Shown piece after piece: positions 1-14,100 of a stretch of 64,000 nt of DNA (position 1 is its first letter; every line of letters starts with the position of its first letter). Origin of the DNA: Chrysomallon squamiferum (Eukaryota; Mollusca; Gastropoda; Neomphalida; Peltospiridae); contig CM022679.1 in NCBI GenBank assembly GCA_012295275.1, forward strand, positions 16,940,342-17,004,341. The letters run 5' to 3'. The notes under the pieces were generated by a model. That model made no database searches. It was not told the origin of the DNA and saw nothing but the letters and a program-made list of their open reading frames with translations. A program made the translations under genes and the position numbers.

Positions 1-851
1 TGCTCCGTTTGATTTGTTGATTAATTTGATGTAACACGTATATACTCCTTAAAGAGTTTGAGTAATGTATTTATTTCTAACAAAATCTGTTAGGGAAAAT
101 TAAAAGAATTAAGAATTATAATATTTCATTAAATGCCAACTCCCACGTCCTCAACCACTAAATATTAAGAATAAATGTGTAAAATAAATAATTATCTTTG
201 TAATATAAATATTGTGTTTTGTTTTGGTGTTCTTAGTGGATGCTCGATATTATATATAGTTTATATTTGTATGCAAATATATGTGTCTATTATAATCAAT
301 CGTCACAGTTTCTTAATTGCACAGTCAGTGGGTACAAACCCTAGAGAAGAAACAAGCCATATTTTAATGGGGTCGTTAGCACTTGAAAACTAACACCTCT
401 TATGCACTTGGCCCTGTGACAACTTTCCATTTTGTTTTCAAAATATATTAAAAAAACCAACATGAATTAGCAATATCTTAGTTTAAAGATGTTATTTTTC
501 TAAAATTCTGAGTAAGATAATTTTCACATTGAAATAAATTGGAAGTTTATGAAAGAAATACTGCAGGTAGGTACCCAAACAAAGACAGTTTTGTTTGAAA
601 TTTAAAGACCACACATGGAAAACAATTTAACTGCAGAAAAATCCACATATATTATGAACCTAAGCACCACAAAATTACTCTTCATCACAAAAGGATGCAA
701 CACGTTAAATTTCACCTTGTAGCTGTGGTAATATAAGACTCCAGGTTGCTATGGTATTAGATCTTACTTGCTTGTAATTCTTTTGACTAATGAATATGCA
801 GAAGAATCAAAGTCTGCCAAGTAAAAATGTTTTCATGAAGAAGGCACTTAC
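1..851 (-). other. SEC24 intron, no exon seen
   Basis: This stretch follows the donor GGTAAGTGC at 851 on the minus strand and should be intron running off the left edge. It contains AT-rich single-copy sequence with short incidental ORFs and no block resembling the missing SEC24 helical or gelsolin domains. Confidence 0.6.
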
Positions 852-3800
852 CTCCTTGGATTCCATCGTTTTTAATGATGCAGTTGGCATACAAAGGAAG
901 AAGTTTCATACATTCCGGTAATATGAGCTGTCCTGCTGATGAAGGGTTAGCACAAGTCTTTCTGTAGCAAGCCAGAATCTGAGAAACCTCGTTCATGATA
1001 TGTTCTCGAACTTGTTTTGGGTTTGTGTTTAATGTCTGTCTGATTGCTGAAAATAAAATTACTTCATTGATAATAAATACTAATTTTGGTACTTAACCTA
1101 ATGAATCTCAGTGTCTATATGACTAACTAAAATTAATACAGTTTTGTGTATTTCACTATAAATAATTTAAAATAAAATGTAGATTATATTTTGTAAATAT
1201 GTATCAGTGGTTCTAAATCCTGTAGCTTGGAACACACCTTGTTTTGACATAAAATTGATAAGGACATCAAGTTCACAGCTGCGGAAAAGATCAGCCATCT
1301 GAGTACAGCAATTTAATGCCAGATTGTGAACTCTCAAACGTCTTTTTCCACTCACACTGGTGTACAGTAGTGCCACCTGAAATAAAATTTAATATATACG
1401 TGTGTGTATGTGTGTGTCTTTGTGTATACACACACACACACACACACATATTTCATTTTTTTACATTAAAAAATATATACTTAGTTTAAACTTAATATCT
1501 TAGTTACATGTTATTGCATTAAGCAAGTTCTGTCTTGTTACTAAACATTTCAGACATCTTTAACAGCTTTAAATAAATAGGTAATGACTTAATCTTTTAA
1601 AAGCAAAATAATAAAAGTGTAACTGAAAAATCATTTAGCACAGTAAATCACTCTGAATATTAAGTTTTAAATATCACAAAGATAATAAAAGCCAAAGGTT
1701 ACAATCAACATGCCTTTCTGTTGCTTGATTTTAAAAGAATTTGAAACATCATTGAGTACTTAATCAATGTCCTTTATTGTTCTATTGTGTGTCTTGCCTA
1801 AATGATCATACTGTTATCAAATAACAAATGCGGTAATATATCTGAGTTATATTACATGTCCAGAAAGCTTTTGTATGGAATTATTAGAAGTAAAATTACA
1901 ATTTTCATTTTACCTGTATGTAAGCACCTTCAGATTCAGGTAACTTGTCATCATGTTTGATTTCAGCACATATAGATTGATCACAGTCTATTGCAGCAAG
2001 CTCCACATCTGTTGTGTTGGCCATGTAGAAATTACCATAGAAATCCACAGGTCTTATACCTAAAATACAGAAATAGTTTGAAAAGGGAAATTTTTAAAGA
2101 TGTACAAAAACCCAACAGAAAAAATATGCTAGTGACTAAGTTTTGTTACTAATAAAGTATAATAATAATAATAAAAGTATGCCAATTGATTTCTGTAACT
2201 ATCCTCATTTGTGTTGTGGGAATAATATATGCATATAACACATCAGTTATAATGTTGTATTATTTTGGTAACAAGTTCCTATTTTATTCAAACATTTTGT
2301 AAAATTTTAAAAACTTTATATTAAAAAAACAAAATTTTATAAATGTCATTTTATGACAAGTGATTTAGCTAAATTGTCTTTCCCCAGATAGAATATGTTC
2401 TGGAAAACTTTTCAAACATTTTTTTATTATTATTATAATGAATGGAACATATTTCAAGAGCTTACTGCGATTAAAACACTCACCTGTACTTGTTCTTACT
2501 CTGAGAATTGCATCAAATGCCACTGGTTTACAAATGTTCCTTTTAAGATCTTCAATAAATCTTTCACCATCCAAATCAGCCTGCAAAACAATCATTAATG
2601 TAATTATTTTCATATTGTTAAATGTTATTCAACAATGTCAGATAATTTTAAAATAAAATAACTGATAAATATTAATTTCCAACAATATAATGAATGAAAT
2701 TGAGATTCTTAAACAGTTTCTTTTTTTACATGCATTTCTCAGCCTGTTTTAAAATCAGCTAATATTTATAACTTAAACAATAGCTGCATACCTGAAAGTA
2801 GCTGTATTTATAGATGTTTCCACTGGTGAGGCGGCAAATCTCTGACATGGATGCCACATCACAGTAAGAATTCGGGAAGAGAAAAAGATCAACACAGCAA
2901 CCTGCTGCCACACACTCCTGACCAAGTTTAGTGTAAAGTGCACTCTGTGTCGTCAGCAATGTCTGACAGAGAAAAATGAATTCCCTGTACTTAAACAAAC
3001 TGCTAGCACTACATGTTTATTTAAGTCATAACGCATGTTTAAAGATAATTTAGACAAACATCATAAATAACTAAGTGTCATATAAATGAATATTTAAATT
3101 AGGATTATGTCTGTAAGTTCTTCATAATATTAAACTTTTCATATGGAGTATTACTGTAACAAAGTGAGAAAATGTCTATTTAAAAAAGTATCTTTAATAC
3201 ATTAGCACAAAATTGTAATCATAATTATTGCAACTATTACATGATCACCCGACATTCATGTGGTTAAAGTAAAATGTCAAGTTGTCAAAATGGCACAAAC
3301 TAATTCTTGAACTATAGAGAAATAATTTAACCGTTTTTCTCATTAAAACGCTACAATATGTTGAATCTGAATAATCTATCACTCACCTTTTCTTTCTCAG
3401 TGCCAAGAAGCTTTCTGTCATCTCTGTTCTTCAGTTTTCCTGGTGCTTCTGCTGTTGGCAGTGAGGTATGAAAGATAAACAATTTGCCAGATCTGTCTGC
3501 TGACTTCATGGCATCTAAACCAGCTTGTATTACAGGAGCTAGCACAGTCTCCGTCTCACGTGAATCGGCAAACAGTTCAGGTATCTGTGCCAGCAAACTG
3601 GAAAAAACCCAACAATAGAATGTATTAGCTTCAAACATTTTTGAATGCCAACATATAATCAAATTAAACTTTTAAAATTGAACTGTCAACAAAATTTATT
3701 TTGTATTTAGTTATGTAATGATATATATTTTTTTAAACTAAACAACTAATTATTTCATAAAAATGGGAAATATTTACAAAATATCTTATCAGTTTATTTT

Positions 3801-4448
3801 GAAAACCCACCTGTCAATCACAGCTTCTGACTCTGCTAAGGTGACCAGAAATCCGTCTAACAATGGCACAAACATGTCACTAACATCAGACACGACCATC
3901 ATCTGTGGCTGAGCCAGGGCTCCCTGCAGAATACACAGATTAAATATTAAAATTCAGAATCCTGCTAATTAAATCAAGATGATGCAGTTTACATTTTTTA
4001 TCAGTCTATCAACCTATCTCTTTACATATCTATATCTGTATACCTATATCTATATATATCTTTACGTATATATATATATTAAAATTACAAGTCCAATAGC
4101 CAGATTACACTAGCAACATCACTGATACATTTTCTACAATAGTTACTTCACACACTGTTAGTACATTTTTCCTGAAGGGTAGTTTATTAATTTAATATTA
4201 GTTAAAAAGAATGTTCAGAGAATTATAAAAAACAAATTGATTACCATATAAATGTTTGTAAATAAACAGATTATAAAAGTATAAAAATAAAAGAAATACA
4301 AATAATGATTTAGAACAGAATTTCAAATTACCTTTACATTATAGAAATGTAATTCTTTCGCATATGTAACAAAACCAACTCTAATCGCAGACTCTTCCAT
4401 TCCAGATTCCCTGAAAAAAATACACAAAAAATAAAATAAAATGAAATA

Positions 4449-4507
<59 letters not shown>

Positions 4508-7500
4508 ATAATGAAGATTTTAAATTTATATATATGTAAGTATAAAAGAAAGAAATATTTTTACATAGCCCAGTAACCCACTGGAAGATTTATTTAATTT
4601 TTTAAATTTTCTTTAAAAGAAATGATTAGCTACCAATTTTTGCCTTTTTCAGTTCTTAAAAATCCATGTCATTTAATCTGAAGCATTCATACTGGAAATT
4701 TTACTGAATTACACTTATAAGTTGACACACATTACCTTAAATAAGATTTAAAATTATAAAATAACTTCATGTTTCAGCAGTTTATATGATTGGTGTAATA
4801 TTTAAAACTTATTATTATAGGTTGTTTTTTTTTAAATGATTTCAGTTATTGCTAGTTAAAAAACTTATTTAAAAGTCATTGAAGTTTAACTGTACAATAA
4901 AAAGGCATTTTTTTATTTTTTTTTAAATATATAATTCTAAATTGTCTAATAATCTTTCAGAAGAAAATAAAATTTACCCAATAAGAGACAGTTTATTTCT
5001 AACAAAAGGAATCATACATAGTTGTTTTAAAATAACTGTACTTGATATTCAGAGTGAACAACATCTATTTTTTCTCCTGTCATGGATAATATAAAATGGA
5101 AACTTACTTTGGCAAATTAACAAGAATATCACTTTTGAGTTTTTCACAGATAAGATTGACCAGTCCACTTTTAACACTATTGTAGGAAACATCTATCATG
5201 AAAATAAATGCTGGTTCTTTGGGTGGCACTCCATTCTGAAAGAACAGATTTAGTAAGTCAGAATAAAATACAGTTTCTGAATGGCATCACTATACTTTTT
5301 ACTCATAATAAAAAAATAAAAAAAAACTATTTTTCTTTTCGTGCAATTCACATTGAATCAGTCACTTTATTCTGCATAAAATCTATTCTGTCAATTTACA
5401 GAGTAACGTAAGAACCATCAATTTATCATAAGATGCACTAATAATGTTTTCTTGTACTAAGATACATACTTTACAGTAATCTGTAGTTGCTGTGAATTCA
5501 TATGAACCTAAACATAGCTCAGCTCTGGTATATGCATCTATCCGTTTTCCAGTATGATCAAGATGTGCAAAATACTCTGGTGGCACTGCAAGAGAATTCA
5601 TAAAGTTTTATGTGCTGTTTCTTAGTAAACCAACTCACTTTTTAATAACAAAGCCAAAATATTTACTATTTTCTGCATAAAAACATAATATAAACCTTTA
5701 TCAGATATATACCACTATAAACAAAAAAATATTCTATCAAAAAATAATTTATAATACAACAAGCACATGAAAATGGAAGTACATGAGTGATATAAAAATT
5801 CACAAGTGTCAATACACAAAAGGAAAGACAATCATTAGGTTTTTTGGGGTTATCCTTAAAACCAGGTCCAGATAATATATTTATGAAGTATACAGTATTA
5901 CTACTACTCTAAATTTTAAAATAATATATAGAATTATATTAATATTTTTTTTATGTTTGATATTTACCATCTGTTGCACAGCCACAAAAAGCACAGAGAA
6001 ATCTGCGACCCCCATCAATGAACTGCATGAATGGATTCATATATGCTTTACATCTCGTGCATCTCACTGGACCCATATCACCAAGATCCACCAGTGGTGG
6101 GGGTTGCTGTAATAGAATAACAGAATCACAGATTAGTTTTATTGTAATCCTCCACCTTTGTATTATACATTAAAAAGTGTAGATAAACAACTGAATACAG
6201 TTAGATGAAGCAGAGTATTATATTCATTATACTAATGCAGTCAGTTTGGCAATTATAATCACAAATTATGTTAATTTTCTATAATGATAACTATCCAACT
6301 TTAACTTTTTAATATTTCATAAAGAATTTTTGTATAGAGAATGCATTTTTATATTATTTTTGTTTGTAATGCAGCAACCAATTTTCCACTTAGCTGTAAA
6401 CTTTAAAGAAATATTCACAAGTAACCAAAATCACAGTAGCTAAATTTCTTAAGTACTAATAATGTTACTTACTTCCTGATCATGAAGTTTGGCAAATGGT
6501 GTAACTGTGAGAACAAATGGGATGTGACTTCCCTTCAACATGTCTGATGTACATGGCACATTGTACATTGTAGAACGAATGAACCGAGGATTACAAATAC
6601 CTAAAAGAATAAAACAGTAAACAATTCTTATGCCAAGTCACAAAGTAAATGCATAATTGTAAATAATCAAAAATTAATAAATAAATAAATAAAAACAAAT
6701 ATGTAAGTAAATCTAAAAATATAACTTTCAAGTTAAAAAAAAAAGAAGAAAAAAAAAAACACTTAAATTTCTCGTTTTCCATGCTAATTCTTCAATTATT
6801 TTTATTACTATTTAATGTAAGCCCACTTTTCTGAATATTCTGAAATATACATGATTCTATAAAATGCCATTTGTAATAATCAGGATCACAGTGCTGACAA
6901 AAGAAAGTGGAAGATTAGATCTATCAGTGCACAAATGCAAAAAAAATACCATTTGTTAGCAGCATTCACTTCAAATTTCTATACAATAAATAAAAATAAT
7001 ACAGACAGCAAACTGTTTGACATTTCTCTTTCAACTGTTGACTGCCAAACATTATTCATAAAAATCACTTGTGTTATTATTTTTGGATTTCATTTCAGTA
7101 GAATGAATATTTGGAAATCTAATTTAAGTCATACAAAGTCATCTTGTAGTAAATTATTTCAAAAACTAATATAAATATTTTTTGAGAGTCAGTGTATTAT
7201 TAAAATAGGCTGTTCAAGTACAAACTAATGTAAATTTAAATTTCCGACTATAGAAATACAAAACAAATACTCAGTATGAGAAAATACCACATGAATAGCC
7301 AACAGCTAAATGAACAGTAACTCACCTTGGTCTTGAGCTATGAATTCTGTAGTGACAAGTGGTGGTAAAGTCCCTCTGCTGCCTGTTGGAAACAAACCAC
7401 TGTGAGATTTGCGGTCATCTTCTATCACTTGAATCTGAAGATAAAAAGAATCTATGATATCTTGTTTTAAATTGGCTTTTATTAATAGAACATGTAAATC

Positions 7501-10500
7501 AAACAAAATTACAAAAAAAAGAAGAAAAAGAAAAAATATACACATTTTTAATGTATTTCGCCAGATACAACAATTTTCAGATTATTATTATATAGGGTCA
7601 TTCCGTCAAATCCCCCAATGGGTCAAACCTGACCATCTCAGATTTTTATGAAACTTGGTATACTTGTTGACTGGGATCCCACAGCACCAAATCTGAATAA
7701 TTAGGCCAATCGGACCAGTGGTGTGGGAGATATGGCCCCTGAATTTTGAGATTTTTGGCAAAAATGGGTGTGACCACCAACATTTGAACCTTCATATCTC
7801 AGGAACTACATGGCCAATCTTCACAAAATTGGTATTGTTGAAAAGGCAATATGACAAGGATTCCAAATCTGCCATTACTGTGTAGTTTGGAAAATTTGGG
7901 GGTCACTGACCTTTTGTCCTTTATTATAACCTTGAAATCTCCCACATGTTAACTAAAACATATAAAAGTTTCCTGGGTGTAATATTTTTTGGGTGATTTG
8001 ACATGGAATGACCCTATAACATGTTTCCTAAATATATTACTTCTGTGTTGTATCATATTAATAATATCCAAAATTATTTTTTAAAACACTTTTTGGCGTG
8101 TTTATATAAATATTTTAAAAGAATCTTACTGGACTAGGCATTTGGTCTGGGTTGAGTTTCCGTGGTTGCTGAGGCTGCGTGGCTGGTCCAGGACGCTGGG
8201 AAGATATGTTACTATAATTGTATTGCTGTGGCATCCCTGCAGGATAAGGACTTGATTGAGGACATCCTGCATACTGATTTGTTGGAGGAAACCCAGTAGA
8301 TGCAGGTGGGTTAAATCCACTTGTAGGAGGCATTTGTCCTGTAGGAGTTACCTGTCCTGTAGGAGGCATCTGCCCTGCAGGAGGCATCTGCCCTGTTGGA
8401 GGTGGAGGACCAAAGCCTGGTGATTGCTGTGGAGCAGCTTGACTAAATTGTCCTTGACTTATTCCCACCATGGGTGGAGCTGCACTGGAAAGTGGCATGC
8501 TATGTTGCTGAGGACCAGAACCCATACTGCTGACAGGCAATGGTGGTTGACTTGTGGGAGGTGCACCAAATCTGGTTTGTGATGGAGTAACATTAGTTGG
8601 TGCAGCCACTAACCCAGATGTTGGTGGAGGCACCCCTTGTGGTGGAGCCATGTAACCAGACACTGGTGGTGGTCCTACATTTGTAGATGGAGGTCTAAAA
8701 CCTGAAGGGGGTGGACCCATGCCTGACTGCTGAGGACCAAACCCTGATTCTGGTGTCACTGATCCTGTGATAGGTGGCCCCATTCCACCTGGTACTTGTC
8801 CTGCTCCATAATTTGGTTGTGTCATGGCTGTTTCTCTAGGTGGTGCTCCAGGCTAAACAGATAAAATTCAAACTTTAAAAACCTTTAGTAGTGTCTTTTC
8901 TCTCATAAATTCATTAAAATTCTCAGAATTCAGAATCAAAGCACAAAAGAAAAATAATCTCATTTAGGCCCGTAACATAGTAGATATTGTTAACACTCAT
9001 TATTTTCAATAAAAGAAAATTAAATATTCAGTTAAGGGCAGACACTTTAATTACATCATTACTGGAATATTAAATGTTAAGACCAGGTCTTAGAGACCTG
9101 AGAATTGTCATATCCCATTTTTTTCACAATTATAATTATCTTTGGAATCATGATCATTTTGAATATAATAAAACTGTACAAATAAAAAAATAAATAAAAA
9201 AATAAAAAATTGAAATGTTTATAAACAAAATTACAAACACAGCAAGCTAAGAGGCAGACATCTACTATTTTATGTAACCTGAATAAAACATTTTCATTAA
9301 TATATGTAGAACAAATTCCAATTGTTATTACTAATTTTCAGAACATTTATTTATAACATGTTTATAGAAAGTACTTACACCTCGATTGTGCATATGCTGA
9401 TCTGTAACATTCATTGCAGCGAACTGAAATTATGAATTAAAAAACTGTCAAACCTAGAACATGATTTTTCTTTGTAAGCCAGTTTGTTTTAAATGAAGGT
9501 TACCAGATATAGGCTCTATGTTGAATGCTAAGTTTACTGACACAAGATGGAATTAAACTAAAACGATTAAAAGCAACATTAGTTCTTGCATTCTAATCAG
9601 ATACATTAAAATATTTTTGAAATGATTTTAACATAAAACTCAATTAATCAATGAATACATTTGGTTTTTAAATAAAGGAACAAAAATTAAAATCAAGACT
9701 TTCTATTTTTCTAACATATGACTGCAACAAATCTTTTAGGCTGCCACTGTATATCTGAACTTTTTGTTTATTTATTTACTATTTTTAGTTTTTTCAGACT
9801 GTTGTTAGTTATCATGAAACAATCATTACATTATTTTCAAACAATGAAATGATTAACAGGCACAAACTGTATCATTATTGCAGTAATCTGTTATGATGTA
9901 ATTAAGTATAAATTCAGCTATTTCTTATCCACCATAAATGGATTTTTTTGATTTTTTTTAAATGTGCGTTAATAGTGAAATATAATTACCTGTGATACTG
10001 GTGGTGGTTCTGCAGTGGCGTGTCTAACAGGCGGGGGACCTCTCATTAGTGGCTCTGCAGCATGAACAGGTTGCTGAGGTCCTGGCATCATAACAGGAGG
10101 ATTGCCCATTCCTGGCATATGACCAGAAAATGAACTAGGAGGTCCAGGTGCACTGAAACAAATTAAAGATAGACTGCAAAACACTAAAACAAAAATTATA
10201 CTGAAATTATAAAATCTAAATTTTAAGTTATGATATGGATCCAAGGAAATTGAAACCGGATAGGTATATTTAGTATATTTACAAAAATATTGTACATATC
10301 AAAATGACAACACAAATTTAGTTTCCTATATTGTGGGTAAATATCAAAAATTATCACAGTTTACATTATTATATTTTAATTATATAATAATTACTAAAAC
10401 ATATATAAAAATAATTACTGTGGTGCATTGTATCTGATATCCCCTTGAGGTCCAGGCATTGGACCATTCTGAACAGAAGTAGTCATTGGGGGTGGTGGTT

Positions 10501-10984
10501 GGATACCAGACTTCATTGGTGTAAGGCCTCCTGTAGGTACCATACCTGATACAAAGTATAAATATCTCTGTTTTCAACTAAAGCCTGTCTAAGAACTGAA
10601 TTATTTATCTGTGGAGTTATTTGTTACTCTGAATATTTTTTTTATTATTATTTTTTTTATATATATATATATAATATGCATTTTAACAAAACATTTAATA
10701 AATGAAAGATCAAAGTAATATATTACTGTTTATATAAAGTCAGCTTTTGATTAATAAAACTAATATGTTCAAGGATATCAAAATACATACATAAATTCAG
10801 CAAGGAACAGATTTAGTTAACAATTTGTTTAAATTCTAACACCTGAAATGAAATATTAGATGTTGAAGTAGTTTTAATTATTAACCTGGTACTGCATGGC
10901 CTTGCTGTCCATATCCATTATACATGTCTTGTCCTGATGTAGGTGGAAGTCCAAATCCAGGTGGTGGTGGATGGCCATAATTTG
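852..10984 (-). CDS. SEC24C/D-like: SEC24C/D-type COPII coat protein, 18 coding exons, 3' end outside window
   Basis: SEC24 is the cargo-binding subunit of the COPII inner coat, pairing with SEC23 at ER exit sites. Exons in transcript order: 10984-10886, 10545-10419, 10152-9990, 9423-9379, 8852-8130, 7434-7326, 6600-6473, 6106-5968, 5585-5470, 5235-5108, 4412-4332, 3923-3811, 3597-3387, 2962-2792, 2580-2484, 2059-1914, 1376-1238, 1046-852. All have AG/GT borders and phases that join, giving about 976 residues. Order of domains: Pro/Gly/Gln-rich N-terminus; zinc finger with two CxxC pairs (VRCTRC and LCAFC); trunk ([46 protein letters not shown]); beta sandwich ([27 protein letters not shown]); start of the helical domain ([20 protein letters not shown]). 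These blocks match SEC24C/D rather than SEC24A/B, from memory of the human proteins. The rest of the helical domain and the gelsolin-like domain must lie left of base 1. The initiator codon was not found with confidence. Confidence 0.93.
4453..4507. repeat. (AT)n(GT)n microsatellite
   Basis: A compound dinucleotide repeat: an AT run of about 30 bases followed directly by a GT run of about 20 bases, inside a SEC24 intron. Confidence 0.95.
5968..6106 (-). CDS. SEC24C/D-like: SEC24 zinc-finger exon
   Basis: This 139-base exon reads from [17 protein letters not shown] to the CAFCGCATD block. Two CxxC pairs flank the [16 protein letters not shown] stretch, which is the small zinc-binding domain between the disordered N-terminus and the trunk in SEC24. 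The cysteine spacing is intact, so the domain should fold. The next exon (5585-5470) carries [15 protein letters not shown], the usual continuation in SEC24C/D. Confidence 0.9.
7591..8018. mobile_element. 428-bp MITE with terminal inverted repeats in a SEC24 intron
   Basis: The left end reads TATAGGGTCATTCCGTCAAA and the right end, read in reverse complement, TATAGGGTCATTCCATGTCA: near-perfect terminal inverted repeats differing by a 2-base gap. A TA or TATA target duplication is possible because both ends begin with it. The interior is closely similar to 44811-45270 and, inverted, to about 52380-52557. It has no ORF, so it is a non-autonomous element, sitting between SEC24 exons 8852-8130 and 7434-7326. 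The superfamily is not assigned. Confidence 0.85.
8130..8852 (-). CDS. SEC24C/D-like: SEC24 large Pro/Gly/Gln-rich N-terminal exon
   Basis: This is the largest exon of the SEC24 gene, 723 bases or 241 codons in phase 0. It encodes low-complexity sequence rich in P, G, Q, S and T. Near its end sits a short tandem peptide repeat of the type TGQMPP / AGQMPP / TGQVTP (about 8330-8400), which looks like recent expansion of a 7-residue unit. The exon ends in the conserved LNPDQMPSP, and the next exon continues IQVIEDDR, the junction typical of SEC24C and SEC24D. In the family this N-terminal region is disordered and poorly conserved. An ATG lies near the 5' end of the exon, but the upstream small exon ([15 protein letters not shown]) joins in frame, so this is not the true start. 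Confidence 0.9.
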
Positions 10985-11075
10985 CTGTAAAATGAGTACT
11001 CATGCTGACATTGCTTTTTACCAAATTGATTTTTAGAATTCACACTATATCTGCAAAATAATTTGACATCAACAA

Positions 11076-11106
<31 letters not shown>

Positions 11107-14100
11107 AATGTAAAATTTCAAAAAAAGAAAAGAAGAATGTTTTAAGTCAGGTAGCAAACAAATATTTAAGCAGAAGATTTTGTCATAAATTTAATTATAA
11201 CAATATTTGTGAGGGAACTGTGTTAAAGTTCAATAACCTTTCACTTCCTTTAGACAGTTTAAGATTACCACTGTTTCTAAACTGAATTCTAATCGAACCT
11301 GGTAACAGTATTCTGTTCAACTCATTCAGTAAATTAAAAACATCAAATCTTTGATGTTCTTAATATTATGCACAATGTTACTTTAAAAAGTTATGTGTGT
11401 GTGTAATTTAAGTGATTATTGTTTTCAAATTTGTGTTTTTTATTTGGTGTCTACTGCTTATTTATGAACATTTTTAATGTTTTGTCTTATTTGTTGTTTT
11501 AAATAAACTAAAAATAACAAATAAAATATTTATATTTTTCCTTTATTCACGTTGAATGGAATTAAAGATCCCTCATTAACTGTTGTTTCATCAGTATCTG
11601 TATGTCAACAAGTTCAATATTTTCAGGGATAATGGAGAGAGAGAAAAAAACAATATATATTTTTGGTCTGCTATACTATTTTTACTGACTTTTGAAAACT
11701 TCTGTAAAGTATCTTGATTATTTTTGGACAACAAAACTTTTTCAAAAATTAACACCAGAAAAAAAAAGTTTTTATATTTTAAAGAGCAGTAGAACTGAAG
11801 CTTAAACTTAAAGAAACTACATAACCTCTATGTGAGAGAAACATCAGATTGGTTTTCTGATGAATGATGCATTCATTCATGATCATTGAAGCCAATTCAT
11901 TCCAGAATACAAAAATGTAATAAGGTCGAGGGTCACATGACTCCAATTTCTCAACTGTTGTGATCTAAAAATAACTTTCTCATTTGTGATTGTTTATTCT
12001 GTAGTATTTTTCTTTTATTTAATTTTCCCGCAATTGTGGAAATGGCTTGGAAATACTGAAAATGATGATGTAATAAATGTGTTTAGTTAGAGTGGAAAAT
12101 TAATTTTGTTATATTTGAAATTTTGATAAAAACATACTACATACATAATAAATAATGTCAGATTTTCTTATTCAGTCTGCTCTTTGGTTTGACATTTGCA
12201 TCATAATATCCATTCCACATTTGAACAGGTTCTCAGAAAGATGCATTGAAATGTCCTCCTTAAATCTTATGCAAGTGAATTTCAGCTTCTGCTCCATTTC
12301 TATTCACATCACCAAATTTGCAACTTTTTAAGTACTGTTTTTGTTCATGTGATCTAAATATTATCTCACTGCTTCAAATCCCATTTTCAGGTGGAAAGTG
12401 TACTCAGCAAGTCATTTTATTATTATATAGCCTTTACTAACTCTGATGCTGAAGAAAACTGCAAATTCTTAAAAGAAAAAAGAGAAACCCACCAAAAATT
12501 AACAGTTTAGATTTTCTAATTTATCTCTTCTAAATGTATTTTAGTTTTTTACCATCTAGATCTTTCACTCTGATTAATTTGGTATAAAAAACTATATTTG
12601 TGGTAAAACAAGAAATGAACTTATGACTTTTCAAATATTTTTATTGTCTAATGCAAAAGAATAATTTACCAACTTTGGTTTCACATATGAATGTAAATAT
12701 ACTTTGCAGTTATGAAAAAATTTAGACTGAATATTTAGAACACATAATATGATATATTATGAAACACTCTCACTTTCTTTCACAAGATTTCTTCACAATG
12801 GCAACTGTGTGCAAATGGCCTCCAAAAATTAAAACTTTGAATTTTCTATCACTGAAGTCTGGATAAAAAGATCTACAATTATAGTTAGGAGTCAACCTTG
12901 CATTACAAAAACAAACAAAAAATTGCCTTTGAGTACCTACTAGTACTAATATCAATAACAATACTGACTAGACAGTCAAGGCAGATTGTTTATATAAAAA
13001 AAAAAAAAAAAAAAAAGTTGTAAAACCATCAAGAACAGTTTTTGTTTTAAATAATATTTAGAACATATTTGAAATGTGTAGGGTTAACCTGTGGTATTGT
13101 CTCAAGTAACCAGTCGCATAGGAGTATGGTGAATATGTGTAACTGACATATTTGTTCTGTATTCTGAGATAAAAAGAAGCAGATCAAATTATTTTATATC
13201 TATAATTTACATATGTTATTTTGTTACTGTTACTTTTAGGTGTAAACTAAAACTCGTCATTTGCCATAAGCTGAGAGATTAATTTTGAATGTAGTACGGT
13301 TATTTTTTTTAGCGTAGGGTTGTTTGTTGTTTGTTGTCGTTTTCATATTCATATCGGTGAGGTAATGAATTTACGTGCATTAGGATGATTAGCTAATGTT
13401 AAAAAATATATATTAACAAAATGAATGAAAGAAAATTGAAGAACGGTACAGATCTGAATCTATGACATATGGCACAAAATGAAACAGCTAATGACTCTCT
13501 CACTAACTGTTTGATATTACTGTTAGTGTTAACATTATTGTTAGATTCTTACGGTGCTGGAACTTACTCAAGTTACTAGTTTAGTTACTAAGTTAGTGAC
13601 ATAATGATAATTGTCGGAATGTAAACGGAAAAGAATATTAAAACGAATAATGGCGTTCACATTTACCATTCCATAAGCGTTAGAACTTACCTAATTATCT
13701 TTCAGAATGAAGGAAAATATATACTGCCAGTATAATGTAATAAATTGCCAGAAAAAATAAATCCTTGCGAAGTTTCTGCCACGTACAGCTTGAGCCGACA
13801 TATATTTCCGGACTTGCGCATAAATGCCACGTCGGCAGGATGTTTTATTTTGTGCATTGTGGGAAATTTAAAAAAAAAAGAAAAAAAGAGTAAAATAATA
13901 ATAATTATTAGGGTGTCTATTTATTCGGGTTCGGATGTGTAACAGTATGTATAAAATTAGCAGACAGTTAACTTTATTTTTCGGCTTACTGTTTATTAGA
14001 TGGATAGTTACTGGCTTTATTTCGGATTCTGTCAGTCAGTCAACCATTGTGAATAAATAAATAAATAAATAAATAAATAAATGCCTGTAAAAAGCATTTT

